Counted from the first letter of the stretch, positions 18,080 through 27,209 are shown. The stretch: 64,000 nucleotides of DNA from Bacteroidota bacterium (GCA_009773515.1 WSXX01000008.1:1-64000); one strand, 5' to 3'. The notes: generated by a model from the letters alone, not told the origin. Numbers and translations: made by a program.

Positions 18080-19161
18080 TGTTTCTGATGGGTAATTTTA
18101 TCAATACTTAATGGCATTCCGTTTCTTACCTGAAGAATTCCGGTTGTGATTAAAGTATCACCGGCATTAAGGCCACTGGTAATCTGCACGGCATCGCTGG
18201 TTCGGATTCCAACCAGAACTTCACGAACTTCGGCTTTACCGTTACGGGCAATAAATACTTTAAAACCACCGAGCTCAGGGATTAGTGCCTGAGCCGGAAC
18301 AGTTATTGCATCATCAAGATGGTTAAGCTTGAACTCCACCCTGGCATAGGCTCCGGGATTGATTTCATTTTTTGAATTGGGATAAGTTGCCCTTACCATC
18401 ATTGCCCGGGTAACCGGATCGATGCGGGGTTCAGTTGCGTAAATTACAGCTTCGTGAACGCCTTCCATACTCTCAACCATAAAACTAACCTTTGCACCTT
18501 TGGTAACGGAACCTGAAAAACGTTCAGGAACTGAAAACTCAAGTTTAACAGGTGAAGTGCGGGTAAGCGTAGCAATGCGCTGACCCGGAGTTACATATGC
18601 GCCATCGCTGACCTGACGGAGACCAATGGTTCCATTAAAAGGTGCAACAATCCTTGTTTTTTGTATCTGCGCCTCAATCAGCGCTGCTTCTGCCTGAACA
18701 GTATTTAACTCAGTAAGCGCACGGTCGTATACTTCCTGACTTACGGCCTCTTTAGAAAGAAGGGAACGCTGTCTGGCCTCGCGCTCTTCAGCAAGCTTTA
18801 AGGCATAGGTATTTTTACGCATCAGGGCCAGTAACTCCGAATCGTTGATGGTGATCAGCAAATCGCCTTTTTTTACTGGTGCTCCTTCGTTAAAACGGAT
18901 AGAAGTAATTCTGCCTGAAACTTCGGCACTCAGGTCAACCTGCTCGTCGGCCAGAATAGTACCATTGGAAATAATTATATCAGACAGCCCACCCGGAGAT
19001 AGCACAATGGCACTTACAATGAGAGATTCCGGGCCCTTATTCTGTCCGTTCAGGGTTTGTTTACCTTTGGCTGAAAACCAGCCGGCTTTATATCCTACAA
19101 GGAGAAAAATCAACCCACTAATGAGAACTATTGAGATAATCCGTTTGATAGTTTTATTCAT
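18076..19161 (-). CDS. periplasmic adaptor subunit of RND pump (MFP)
   Basis: A 361-residue membrane-fusion protein that joins the RND pump to the TolC channel. An N-terminal membrane anchor or signal is at 8-28. A lipoyl half follows (GRITSIRFNEGAPVKKGDLLITI), then an alpha-hairpin (about 110-160), the other lipoyl half (QIQKTRIVAPFNGTIGLRQV), a beta-barrel, and the membrane-proximal domain (ITVPAQALIPELGGFKVFI). It is the first gene of the operon, with a TAnnTTTG element 31 nt upstream, and is transcribed away from the carotenoid operon. Confidence 0.95.
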   Translation of the reverse strand: MNKTIKRIISIVLISGLIFLLVGYKAGWFSAKGKQTLNGQNKGPESLIVSAIVLSPGGLSDIIISNGTILADEQVDLSAEVSGRITSIRFNEGAPVKKGDLLITINDSELLALMRKNTYALKLAEEREARQRSLLSKEAVSQEVYDRALTELNTVQAEAALIEAQIQKTRIVAPFNGTIGLRQVSDGAYVTPGQRIATLTRTSPVKLEFSVPERFSGSVTKGAKVSFMVESMEGVHEAVIYATEPRIDPVTRAMMVRATYPNSKNEINPGAYARVEFKLNHLDDAITVPAQALIPELGGFKVFIARNGKAEVREVLVGIRTSDAVQITSGLNAGDTLITTGILQVRNGMPLSIDKITHQKQ

Positions 19162-19191
19162 GACGAGTAATAAGTTTTATAAAAACTTAAA

Positions 19192-19199
19192 CAAATTTA
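19192..19199 (-). promoter_or_regulatory. -7 element for the efflux operon
   Basis: TAAATTTG on the minus strand; no TTG at 17-21 nt. Confidence 0.5.
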
Positions 19200-19340
19200 G
19201 TGTTTAAAGTCAAAACGAGTTTCGGAGTGTTCAGGAAATGCAAAACTAACAATAAACAAAGCAAATTTCTTTATTTTTGGCTTGTTTATGAGTTTCTTAA
19301 CAAAATAATCTAATGGAATATTAATGTTAAACCAAAAATC

Positions 19341-19416
19341 TGCAAGTCAGGATTTGATTAATTCAAAGCAAACGTTTTACAAAAACAAGGTAAAATCAAG
19401 TCAAGCCCTGACTTGC
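19341..19416. repeat. small inverted-repeat element, copy A
   Basis: TGCAAGTCAGG...CCTGACTTGCA ends enclose a 76-nt element. The interior, including ACAAGGTAA, resembles the reverse complement of the element at 63201-63269, so the two belong to one family. Confidence 0.7.
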
Positions 19417-19491
19417 ATCAAGTCATCGATATTCTCCCGGATTTATGGTTAAATTAAACCTGATTTAAAAAATATTGTATTGATCACCATT

Positions 19492-19523
19492 TTGTTTAAT
19501 TAAACTGATAATTATTTAAACAA
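19492..19523. promoter_or_regulatory. inverted repeats upstream of crtI
   Basis: TTGTTTAA (19492-19499) and TTAAACAA (19516-19523) form an inverted repeat, and GTTTAATTAAAC (19494-19505) is a 12-bp perfect palindrome. They lie 78-109 nt before the crtI start, in the 439-nt divergent region. No TAnnTTTG element precedes crtI (closest is TATTTTG near 19532), so the operon may need an activator or another sigma factor. Regulatory role is inference. Confidence 0.4.
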
Positions 19524-19600
19524 CCTTATGGGTATTTTGTTAATACTCTTCAAACGAACAAAAATCACCGGGAAATAAATTCCGGTTCAAATTTAAATTA

Positions 19601-21073
19601 ATGTCAACAAAAAACATCATCGTTATTGGAGCTGGTTTTTCGGGATTATCAGCAGCAGCGACACTTGCTGCAGCCGGGCATAAAGTTACTGTGCTCGAGA
19701 AAAATTCCATGGCCGGGGGGCGTGCAAGAAAATTTTCAGCAGAGGGTTTTACCTTTGATATGGGACCCAGCTGGTATTGGATGCCTGACATTTTTGAGGA
19801 TTATTTTGCTTCGTTTGGAAAAAAGGTTTCAGACTATTACAAATTGCACCGCATCAATCCATCGTACAAAATTTATTTCGGACCCGGCGATGAAGTTACT
19901 TTGCCTGTTGAATTGGGGGAAATCTATAAGCTTTATGAATCCATTGAGCCGGGAAGTTCGAAGGGTCTAAAGCAGTTTCTGAAAGAATCGGAGTATAAAT
20001 ACAGGGTTGGAATCGGCGAATTTGTTCAGAAACCCAGTCATTCAATTACAGAATACGTGCACTGGAAAATTGCTGCAGCAGGACTTAAATTGAATCTGTT
20101 CAGCTCTTTTGGTGCATACACCCGCAGGTTTTTCAAAAGCGAGAAAATCAACCGTATGCTTGAGTTTCCGGTTCTGTTTCTGGGAGGAACTGCCAAAACC
20201 ACACCTGCGCTTTACAGCATGATGAATTACAGCGATATGGTTCAGGGTACATGGTATCCCGAAACAGGCATGTATGCCGTTGTGGAAGCCATGGAAAATC
20301 TTGCACGCGAATATGGTGTTGAGTTTATTTACAATCAGGGAGTTACTTCACTCAATATTGAGAACAATGTTTTAAAATCAGTCAGCACTGAGCAGAATGA
20401 GTATAATGCTGATTATGTAATTGCATCTGCCGATTATCATCATGTTGAACAGCATTTGTTGCCGGAAGCTTATCGCAGATACGATGAGAAATACTGGGAC
20501 AGCCGGGTACTTTCGCCTTCATCACTCATCTTTTACCTTGGCTTTGATACCCGGATTCCGAAGCTCGATCACCACACTTTGCTTTTTGATGAGGATTTTG
20601 CAGGTCATGCCGATTCAATTTACAAAAACCCTGAATGGCCTGAAAAACCTTCGGTTTACATCAGTTGTACTTCGCGCACCGACAATACCGTAGCGCCCGA
20701 AGGCAATGAAAATGTTATGGTACTTATTCCGGTTGCACCCGGATTGACTGATACTGAAGAAACCCGTGAACATTATCTTGATATGGTGATAAAACGCATG
20801 GAAAGATATACCGGACAATCACTTCGCAAACATATTGTCTTTAACAGAAGTTATGCCCACGCTGATTTTGAAAATGATTATAACGCATACAAAGGAAATG
20901 CCTATGGGCTGGCAAATACCTTGATGCAAACTGCTTTTCTGAAGCCAAAAATGCGAAACCATAAGATTAAAAATTTGTTGTATGCAGGACAACTGACAGT
21001 TCCGGGACCCGGAGTACCTCCGGCTATAATATCCGGACAGATTGCTGCACGTGAAATCATTAAACTAAATTAA
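19601..21073 (+). CDS. crtI: phytoene desaturase
   Basis: A 490-residue FAD-dependent CrtI that desaturates phytoene to lycopene. The dinucleotide-binding motif VIGAGFSGLSAA is at 8-19, followed by VLEKNSMAGGRARKF and MGPSWYWMPDIFE. The C-terminal bacterial phytoene desaturase signature is NLLYAGQLTVPGPGVPPAIISG. It is the first gene of a six-gene operon; crtB begins 6 nt after the stop. Fully desaturated lycopene is expected because a lycopene cyclase is encoded in the same operon. Confidence 0.96.
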   Translation: MSTKNIIVIGAGFSGLSAAATLAAAGHKVTVLEKNSMAGGRARKFSAEGFTFDMGPSWYWMPDIFEDYFASFGKKVSDYYKLHRINPSYKIYFGPGDEVTLPVELGEIYKLYESIEPGSSKGLKQFLKESEYKYRVGIGEFVQKPSHSITEYVHWKIAAAGLKLNLFSSFGAYTRRFFKSEKINRMLEFPVLFLGGTAKTTPALYSMMNYSDMVQGTWYPETGMYAVVEAMENLAREYGVEFIYNQGVTSLNIENNVLKSVSTEQNEYNADYVIASADYHHVEQHLLPEAYRRYDEKYWDSRVLSPSSLIFYLGFDTRIPKLDHHTLLFDEDFAGHADSIYKNPEWPEKPSVYISCTSRTDNTVAPEGNENVMVLIPVAPGLTDTEETREHYLDMVIKRMERYTGQSLRKHIVFNRSYAHADFENDYNAYKGNAYGLANTLMQTAFLKPKMRNHKIKNLLYAGQLTVPGPGVPPAIISGQIAAREIIKLN

Positions 21074-21079
21074 ACTGCC

Positions 21080-21916
21080 ATGAAAGATCTATTTGACATG
21101 ATTTCAAAGAAGTCGAGCAAGCTTGCTACGGTAACTTATTCGACATCCTTTTCACTGGGAATCCGATTTTTCAGCCGGAGGTTTCATGACCCCATTTATG
21201 CCATTTACGGTTTTGTGCGCTTTGCAGATGAAATAGTGGATTCATTTCATGGTTTCGATAAAGCAAAGTTACTGGCTCGTTTTAAAGATGACACCCGACT
21301 GGCTATTGATGAGAAAATAAGTCTCAATCCCATATTGAACAACTTTCAATGGGCTGTGAATAAATACAACATTGAATGGGAACTTATAGAAAAGTTTCTG
21401 AACAGCATGGAAATGGACCTGAGAGACATTCATTACGATCAGCCTGCCTTTGAGGAGTACATACTTGGGTCGGCTGAAGTGGTCGGACTGATGTGTCTGA
21501 GGGTATTTTGTGAAGGAGATGACGAGAAATATCAGAGATTGAAAGGTCCTGCAATGCGTTTGGGTTCGGCTTTTCAGAAAATCAACTTTTTGCGGGATCT
21601 CAAAGCCGATTACAAAGACCTCGGCAGATCCTATTTCCCGGGGGTTGATCTCTCTAAATTCAACGAAGAAACCAAGAAAAAGATTGAAGACGATATTGCG
21701 ATCGACTTTGCCGATGGACTTGAAGGCATCAGAAATCTGCCCAAAGGCGCAAGATTCGGGGTATATATGGCCTATGTATATTTCCATAAGCTATTCCTGA
21801 AAATCCGCAGCACCCGATCCAATCAGATTATGCAGGAGAGAATCAGAATACCCAACAGAACCAAATACAAACTATTATTTACCTCATACCTGAGGCATCA
21901 ATTCAACCTTCTGTAA
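21080..21916 (+). CDS. crtB: phytoene synthase
   Basis: A 278-residue squalene/phytoene synthase-family enzyme that joins two GGPP into 15-cis-phytoene. It has both Asp-rich metal-binding motifs: DEIVD at 50-54 and DLKAD at 173-177, the latter in LRDLKADYKDLGRSYFP. The N-terminal SFSLGIRFF block is typical. Spacing of 6-7 nt to both neighbours implies one transcript. GGPP synthase itself is not in the window. Confidence 0.96.
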   Translation: MKDLFDMISKKSSKLATVTYSTSFSLGIRFFSRRFHDPIYAIYGFVRFADEIVDSFHGFDKAKLLARFKDDTRLAIDEKISLNPILNNFQWAVNKYNIEWELIEKFLNSMEMDLRDIHYDQPAFEEYILGSAEVVGLMCLRVFCEGDDEKYQRLKGPAMRLGSAFQKINFLRDLKADYKDLGRSYFPGVDLSKFNEETKKKIEDDIAIDFADGLEGIRNLPKGARFGVYMAYVYFHKLFLKIRSTRSNQIMQERIRIPNRTKYKLLFTSYLRHQFNLL

Positions 21917-21923
21917 AATTATC

Positions 21924-22442
21924 ATGAAACCAATCATCGTAACAATTCTTATACTTTTTGCCCACACAGCCTTTTCGCAAGTAACACTGAATGAGGCCCG
22001 GAAGATGTATTTCGGCATGTCAGCAGACGAATGCAATTCGCTGAAACTAAGTGTATCATTCGACAAATCGCCGCCCAAAGATGCCTTACTTACTGCTTAC
22101 TACGGAGCAGCCACAGCAGCATCGCCGGCCTGTGTTTCAAATCCGGCTAAAAAAATCAGTAATTTCCGCAAGGGAAAACAGCTACTGGAAACAGCGGTGC
22201 AAACTTCGCCGAATAATCTGGAAATCAGATTTCTGCGTTTTGCCACCCAGAGCAAAGCTCCTTCATTTCTGGGATATAATTCCAGCCTGAATGATGATAA
22301 AAAGTTTATTTTATCAAATCTCAGTACATTTGGAAAAACAAAAGGGAATGAACAACTGAGCAGACAGATTGCAGATTTTATGATGAAATCGGGCGAACTG
22401 ACTGCCAATGAAAAAACCGGCATTAAGCCTTTTACGAATTAA
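21924..22442 (+). CDS. unknown exported protein inside the carotenoid operon
   Basis: A 172-residue protein of unknown function between crtB (7-nt gap) and idi (3-nt gap), so co-transcribed with the pigment genes. A signal peptide is clear (MKPIIVTILILFAHTAFSQ, cleavage near 19). The mature part is predicted mostly helical, with an N-terminal LNEARKMYFGMSADECNSL segment, two Cys (near 31 and 70), and a GKQLLETAVQTSPNNLEIRFLRF stretch reminiscent of a single TPR-like hairpin. No catalytic motif is recognised. Its location suggests a periplasmic or membrane-surface role linked to carotenoids, but that is inference only. Confidence 0.85.
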   Translation: MKPIIVTILILFAHTAFSQVTLNEARKMYFGMSADECNSLKLSVSFDKSPPKDALLTAYYGAATAASPACVSNPAKKISNFRKGKQLLETAVQTSPNNLEIRFLRFATQSKAPSFLGYNSSLNDDKKFILSNLSTFGKTKGNEQLSRQIADFMMKSGELTANEKTGIKPFTN

Positions 22443-22445
22443 GCA

Positions 22446-22976
22446 ATGGAAGAATTTGTAATTTTAGTAGATCAGCATGACCGGGAAACCGGAATAATGG
22501 AGAAGATGCAGGCTCACCGCAAAGCAGAACTGCACAGGGCGTTTTCAGTTTTTGTGTTCAACAGCAAAGGTGAGCTGATGCTTCAGCAAAGGGCATTTTC
22601 AAAATACCATTCACCGGGTTTATGGACAAACACCTGCTGCAGTCATCCCCGTCCGGGTGAAGATACAGAAGCAGCTGCACATCGAAGACTTGTCGAAGAA
22701 ATGGGATTTGATTGCCAGCTTTCGAAAGCATTTCACTTTACTTATATCGCTCCTTTCGACAATGACCTTACAGAGCATGAAGTTGATCATGTGTTTATCG
22801 GATTCAGTGATGAACTTCCGGTTATCAATACCGAAGAAGTAGCATCCTTTAAATATGAATCACTTGAGAATATCGGTAATCAGATGAATAACAATCCCGA
22901 ACAATTCACTGTCTGGTTTCGGATTGCATTTGACAGGGTAGTTGAATACTACTCAAAAAAACTTCAGGACAACTAA
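22446..22976 (+). CDS. idi: isopentenyl-diphosphate delta-isomerase, type 1
   Basis: A 176-residue Nudix-fold isomerase that interconverts IPP and DMAPP, so balancing prenyl precursors for GGPP. Catalytic Cys65 is in TNTCCSHPRPGE and the catalytic Glu is Glu112 in EHEVDHVFIG, by comparison with the E. coli enzyme. The Nudix-like helix AAAHRRLVEEMGF is present. It is a metal-dependent cytosolic enzyme and lies in the carotenoid operon, 3 nt after the unknown gene and 81 nt before crtZ. Confidence 0.96.
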   Translation: MEEFVILVDQHDRETGIMEKMQAHRKAELHRAFSVFVFNSKGELMLQQRAFSKYHSPGLWTNTCCSHPRPGEDTEAAAHRRLVEEMGFDCQLSKAFHFTYIAPFDNDLTEHEVDHVFIGFSDELPVINTEEVASFKYESLENIGNQMNNNPEQFTVWFRIAFDRVVEYYSKKLQDN

Positions 22977-23057
22977 AACGAACAAAATGACTTCAGAACA
23001 ACTGTAGTCTTCTTTTAACAGAAATATAAAAACGTTTAACCAAAACAACTTTCAACA

Positions 23058-23534
23058 ATGAATATCATCATCAACATCCTGATTGTTCTTGCAGCCTTTT
23101 TCTTTATGGAATTTATGGCCTGGTTTACACACAAATACGTTATGCACGGATTCCTGTGGGTGCTTCATAAAGATCACCATGTGCGCGACGGACGAAAAAT
23201 TGAATGGAACGATGTGTTTGCCGTAATTTTTGCGGTTCCCAGCATTCTGCTTATCTATTTTGGGGTAATGACCCCGAACAGCTATCTGCTCAGTTTCGGC
23301 ATCGGCATATTTCTTTACGGATTTGCATACTTTATGTTTCACGATGTGTATGTGCATCAGCGGGTTCCGATTCTTAAGAAATTCTCGAACCGCTATCTCA
23401 GGGCCACAGTAAAAGCTCATCTGGAGCACCACAACCCACATGCACATTATAACTATGGGTTTCTGATTGCGCCTTTTAAATATTATATTGAAGAGTTCTC
23501 GAAAAACCGCGCTGCAAATGCGCAGAAAGGCTGA
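23058..23534 (+). CDS. crtZ: beta-carotene hydroxylase
   Basis: A 158-residue membrane di-iron hydroxylase of the fatty-acid hydroxylase superfamily that adds 3-hydroxyl groups to beta-ionone rings, giving zeaxanthin via beta-cryptoxanthin. The His cluster is complete: HKYVMH (25-30), HKDHH (37-41), HDVYVH (95-100) and HLEHHNPHAH (121-130). About four hydrophobic segments are visible. It requires oxygen, so the host must meet O2. The 81-nt gap before it contains no clear promoter. Confidence 0.95.
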   Translation: MNIIINILIVLAAFFFMEFMAWFTHKYVMHGFLWVLHKDHHVRDGRKIEWNDVFAVIFAVPSILLIYFGVMTPNSYLLSFGIGIFLYGFAYFMFHDVYVHQRVPILKKFSNRYLRATVKAHLEHHNPHAHYNYGFLIAPFKYYIEEFSKNRAANAQKG

Positions 23535-23537
23535 TCT

Positions 23538-24278
23538 GTGTCTTATTATTTCTGGATCATAATTTTGTCAATCTCGGTTCCTTTTTTGGCGGGTTTTGAT
23601 AAACGACTTAAGTTTTACCGCAACTGGAAATATCTGTTTCCTGCTATGATTGGCACCATGCTGGTGTTTATCCCCTGGGATGTGATGAAAACAGAACTGG
23701 CAGTGTGGGGGTTTAATCCCATTCACCTGCAGGGATTCAGTATCCTGAATCTGCCCGTTGAGGAGTGGCTTTTCTTCATTGCAATTCCTTATGCCTGTCT
23801 GTTCACGTATCATGCATTTGAATACCTGATAAAGAAAGATCTGCTGGGGAAGTATGCCAAAACAATAACTGCTGTTTTTATCGTTGTACTGCTTCTTGTG
23901 GCGGCTTTTAATCCTGACCGCTGGTACACATTCATAACATTTCTGCTAACTGCAGTTTTTCTTTCGCTACACCTTTTCGTGTTCAAAGTCAGTTACCTGG
24001 GAAGGTTTTATGTGATGTATTTTGTGACCCTGATTCCATTTTTTATTGTTAATGGCGCACTCACCGGAATGTTTACACCTGAGCCGGTGGTTTGGTATGA
24101 CGACACACGAAATCTTGGCATCAGGCTGGGAACCATACCTATTGAAGATGCAGTTTACGGTCTTCTGATGCTGCTTATGAATACAACCATTTATGAATGG
24201 CTGAGGAGGCGATTTCCGGCCACCGCTGACAGGGTTACGAACCCTCCAAAAACGGGCGGCCCGTCAGATGCACGCTAA
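23538..24278 (+). CDS. lycopene cyclase, fused CrtYc/CrtYd type
   Basis: A 246-residue, six-to-seven-helix membrane protein with two tandem lycopene cyclase domains. The repeated acidic motifs P-x-E-(E/D) are seen twice: NLPVEEWLFF (about 71-80) and IPIEDAVYGLLM near 200, characteristic of the fused heterodimeric cyclase (CrtYcd) found in Bacteroidota and archaea, unrelated to CrtY/CrtL. It should make beta-carotene from lycopene. It uses a GTG start 3 nt after the crtZ stop; no ATG gives the first helix. It is the last gene of the operon. Confidence 0.93.
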   Translation: MSYYFWIIILSISVPFLAGFDKRLKFYRNWKYLFPAMIGTMLVFIPWDVMKTELAVWGFNPIHLQGFSILNLPVEEWLFFIAIPYACLFTYHAFEYLIKKDLLGKYAKTITAVFIVVLLLVAAFNPDRWYTFITFLLTAVFLSLHLFVFKVSYLGRFYVMYFVTLIPFFIVNGALTGMFTPEPVVWYDDTRNLGIRLGTIPIEDAVYGLLMLLMNTTIYEWLRRRFPATADRVTNPPKTGGPSDAR

Positions 24279-24303
24279 CCTCCTGACAAATAGCTAAACC
24301 CTG

Positions 24304-25578
24304 TCAAAGGTTGTGTGTTTTAACCCCCAAACTTCTGAAATCAGCGCCTGAAGGATTCTGAAATACCTGAAGTTCAAACTCAGGGATGGCTGCCAGAAGA
24401 TGGTCAAAAATATCAGATTGTATATCTTCATATTTTGCCCATTCCTGAACCTTGCTGAAAACATATATTTCCATTGGTATTCCGCTTTCTCCGGGCTGTA
24501 ACTGCCTGACAAGGAAAGTCATATCCTGACGGATGTTCTGATTACTTCGTAAATACGCTGAGAGGTAAGCCCTGAAAACGCCAAGATTTGTTTGTCGCCG
24601 GCCATTTACCAGCACTGAATTGTCGATATTATTCGAGGTATTGTATTGTTCAAGTTCAAAATTCTTATGCTCAATATACCCTTTCACCAGTTCAATCTGT
24701 TTAAAACGGTCGAGCATATCCTGCGAACAGAATCTGACACTGTTCATATCAATATTTATGGATCGCTTGATGCGCCTGCCGCCCGATTCCTCCATACCTC
24801 TCCAGTTTACGAAGCTTTCTGAAACCAGCGAATAAGTCGGGACGGTAGTAATGGTTTTATCCCAGTTCTGAACCTTAACAGTGGTGAGTGAAATTTCGGT
24901 AACCACGCCATCGGCACCTGACTTTCCCTGAACAATCCAATCGCCGGGCCTTACCATATCGTTGGCTGAAATCTGAATACCAGCCACCAGTCCAAGAATC
25001 GGATCTTTGAAGACCAGAAGCAAAATGGCCGAAAATGCACCCAAACCACCAAGCAATAAAACAGGTGATTTGCCGAGAAACACTGAAATGGCAATAATTG
25101 CCCCAACTACAAAAAGTATAATCTTGAAAACCTGAAGGTAGCCTTTGATGGGTTTTGATTTTGAAACTTCAAATCCCTGATAGATTTCATAGATTGCATT
25201 CAGAAAAGAATTGATGGCAAAAAGGGCAACAAAAACCAGATAAATCTGAGTTAACTGCATCAGCCGGGCGAGTGCCACCGGAAACTCAGTAAGGGTGAGG
25301 GGGGCAATAAATCCCAGCAATACGCCGGGGATAAGCAATAAAACTTTATGAAAAAAGCGGCTGGAGTATAAGGCATCATCCCAGGTTGTGCTTGATTTTC
25401 GCGTTATTTTTCTTACGACGGCTATAACCACATATTTGAGCACGAAATAAAACGCAATAATCAGTGCAAATGAAATTACAAAATCTGTAATGTTGCGGAT
25501 ATCTTCTGCAAAATGATGTGAAAATCCGTTTCGCATCAACCATTCTTTAGCAGCTGAACCAATCTGTAGCAGAATCAT
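24304..25578 (-). CDS. MscS-family mechanosensitive channel
   Basis: A 424-residue small-conductance mechanosensitive channel that releases solutes on osmotic downshock. Four to five hydrophobic helices lie in the first 190 residues; the pore-lining segment is LLGGLGAFSAILLLVFKDPILGLVAG, with the conserved Gly/Ala packing, followed by the beta domain (NDMVRPGDWIVQ, VTEISLTTVKVQNWDKT, TTVPTYSLVSESFVNW). The longer C-terminal domain resembles the YbdG/MscM-like branch. It is the last gene of a four-gene operon, 5 nt after the glycosyltransferase. Confidence 0.94.
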   Translation of the reverse strand: MILLQIGSAAKEWLMRNGFSHHFAEDIRNITDFVISFALIIAFYFVLKYVVIAVVRKITRKSSTTWDDALYSSRFFHKVLLLIPGVLLGFIAPLTLTEFPVALARLMQLTQIYLVFVALFAINSFLNAIYEIYQGFEVSKSKPIKGYLQVFKIILFVVGAIIAISVFLGKSPVLLLGGLGAFSAILLLVFKDPILGLVAGIQISANDMVRPGDWIVQGKSGADGVVTEISLTTVKVQNWDKTITTVPTYSLVSESFVNWRGMEESGGRRIKRSINIDMNSVRFCSQDMLDRFKQIELVKGYIEHKNFELEQYNTSNNIDNSVLVNGRRQTNLGVFRAYLSAYLRSNQNIRQDMTFLVRQLQPGESGIPMEIYVFSKVQEWAKYEDIQSDIFDHLLAAIPEFELQVFQNPSGADFRSLGVKTHNL

Positions 25579-25583
25579 AATCT

Positions 25584-27209
25584 TTATTTTTTATTAAGTT
25601 CCTGAACTGTTTCTTGTTTCAGTTTAACGATTTTCATGGGTTGATCGTGTCGGAATAATTGAAAATCATGCAGGCTGATGTATGCATCTTCAGGCAGCCA
25701 TCGGGGATCAAGATAGTAATAATCTTCGGTACTGAAGTCTGAATGTTTGAATTTCAACACTTTCTTTTTACCCAGTGCCACATAAAAGGAGGTGGCATGT
25801 TCGGTTTCTGAATCCTTAAAAATGTAAAGATCGCCATCACCTGTTACTTCAGCTGCTTTCAATGCGCCCTCTTTATGTACCTGAAAATCATTGTATCGCG
25901 GAGGAATAATAAACCAGTCAAATCCCACCCTGAGCATCAGCATACCAGCTACAAAAATTACAAGTCTTTGATCTTTTAATTTCCAGTAAAGCCAGGTCAG
26001 GATTGCCATTACCGTAAACATAACCGAAGCTTTCAGCCAGGCCTGATCAACAAAACCGGTCTGCTCAAGCAACGGCATGGGAATAGCTGCAATGATTCCG
26101 AGAACCATCACGCCAAGCAAAAAATACTCAACTATGCGACTGTAAATTCCGTTTGAAGCCCTGTCCTTAAAAAACATATAAACCAGCAACGTAAAAAGTG
26201 GCGGGAATAACATGAAAATGTATCGCGGGTAAGATTCGGGGGAAGTCCAGTAAATGATGATGTTGAAAATAAACACCATAAAATTGAACTTCAAAAAAGG
26301 ATCTGCAGCCAGGGTTGCCCTGAACCCTTTCCGGAAAAAGTAAATCCAGAGAATTGACCATGGAAAGAAATGGTAAAACATTTCCAACGGAAAACTAAAC
26401 AAATGAGTTACAAATCTGAACCAGCCGTAATTTATGATGGTGCGTTTCTCCGATTCACTGAATAGTGTGGTAAAAACATTATCAAGCGTATTGTACTGGA
26501 AATAAGCCAGGTAATAACTACCGGCAATCAGAATAAGAATGCCTATTCCCAGAAAATGCTGCCATGAGAACAGCTTCTTAAATTCCCGGTTATAAATAAA
26601 GAACACCAAAAGGGTAATTCCCTGAAAAACCAGCGAAGGCAGGCCTTTCATCATAAAAGTTACCGAAGTAAGCAAATAAGACAAAACGAATAAAGCCAGG
26701 TAGTTCTTCTTCCGGTGAAAGTGGTAAATCACCATAAATGAAGTGTAAACCAACCACGAAAAAGTTATATCAATCAATCCCAGAAAGGAATCCCAGAAAA
26801 GAATACGACCCGAAGTAATAAAAAGCATGGCCACGATAAAACCCTGTTTATTTCCATAATGCTTTCTGACAAAAAGGAAAATGGTCAGGCCAAAAAGCAA
26901 CAAATGAATAACCACAGGCAAACGCAAGGTAAATTCAGAATAATTACCGGCAATTTTATAGTAAAGTATGATGATCCAGTTGTAAAGCGGTGGTTTATTG
27001 TAATAAAATTCACCGTTGATGGTCGGGACTATGTAATTCCCGCTAAGGATCATTTCAAGCGCAACAATAGATCGGGTTGGTTCATCGGTGGGAAAATTGA
27101 TGGCCAGAAATCCAAGATGCCAGAACAGCGCCGGGAAGAGCATTATTACTCCAAACAAATAGAAAAACCAGGGATTTCTGCGAAAAAAATCAAGGACAAC
27201 TTTTGCCAT
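25584..27209 (-). CDS. ArnT-like membrane glycosyltransferase
   Basis: A 541-residue GT-C fold enzyme with about 12 transmembrane helices. The N-terminal PTDEPTRSIVALEM motif carries the acidic metal or sugar-binding residues of the PMT/ArnT family, and GEFYYNKPPLYNW matches the family block YKPPLYYW. Such enzymes move a sugar from a polyprenyl phosphate donor to lipid A, protein or another acceptor on the periplasmic side. The acceptor is not predictable. It sits between the SUI1 gene and mscS on one strand. Confidence 0.88.
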   Translation of the reverse strand: MAKVVLDFFRRNPWFFYLFGVIMLFPALFWHLGFLAINFPTDEPTRSIVALEMILSGNYIVPTINGEFYYNKPPLYNWIIILYYKIAGNYSEFTLRLPVVIHLLLFGLTIFLFVRKHYGNKQGFIVAMLFITSGRILFWDSFLGLIDITFSWLVYTSFMVIYHFHRKKNYLALFVLSYLLTSVTFMMKGLPSLVFQGITLLVFFIYNREFKKLFSWQHFLGIGILILIAGSYYLAYFQYNTLDNVFTTLFSESEKRTIINYGWFRFVTHLFSFPLEMFYHFFPWSILWIYFFRKGFRATLAADPFLKFNFMVFIFNIIIYWTSPESYPRYIFMLFPPLFTLLVYMFFKDRASNGIYSRIVEYFLLGVMVLGIIAAIPMPLLEQTGFVDQAWLKASVMFTVMAILTWLYWKLKDQRLVIFVAGMLMLRVGFDWFIIPPRYNDFQVHKEGALKAAEVTGDGDLYIFKDSETEHATSFYVALGKKKVLKFKHSDFSTEDYYYLDPRWLPEDAYISLHDFQLFRHDQPMKIVKLKQETVQELNKK

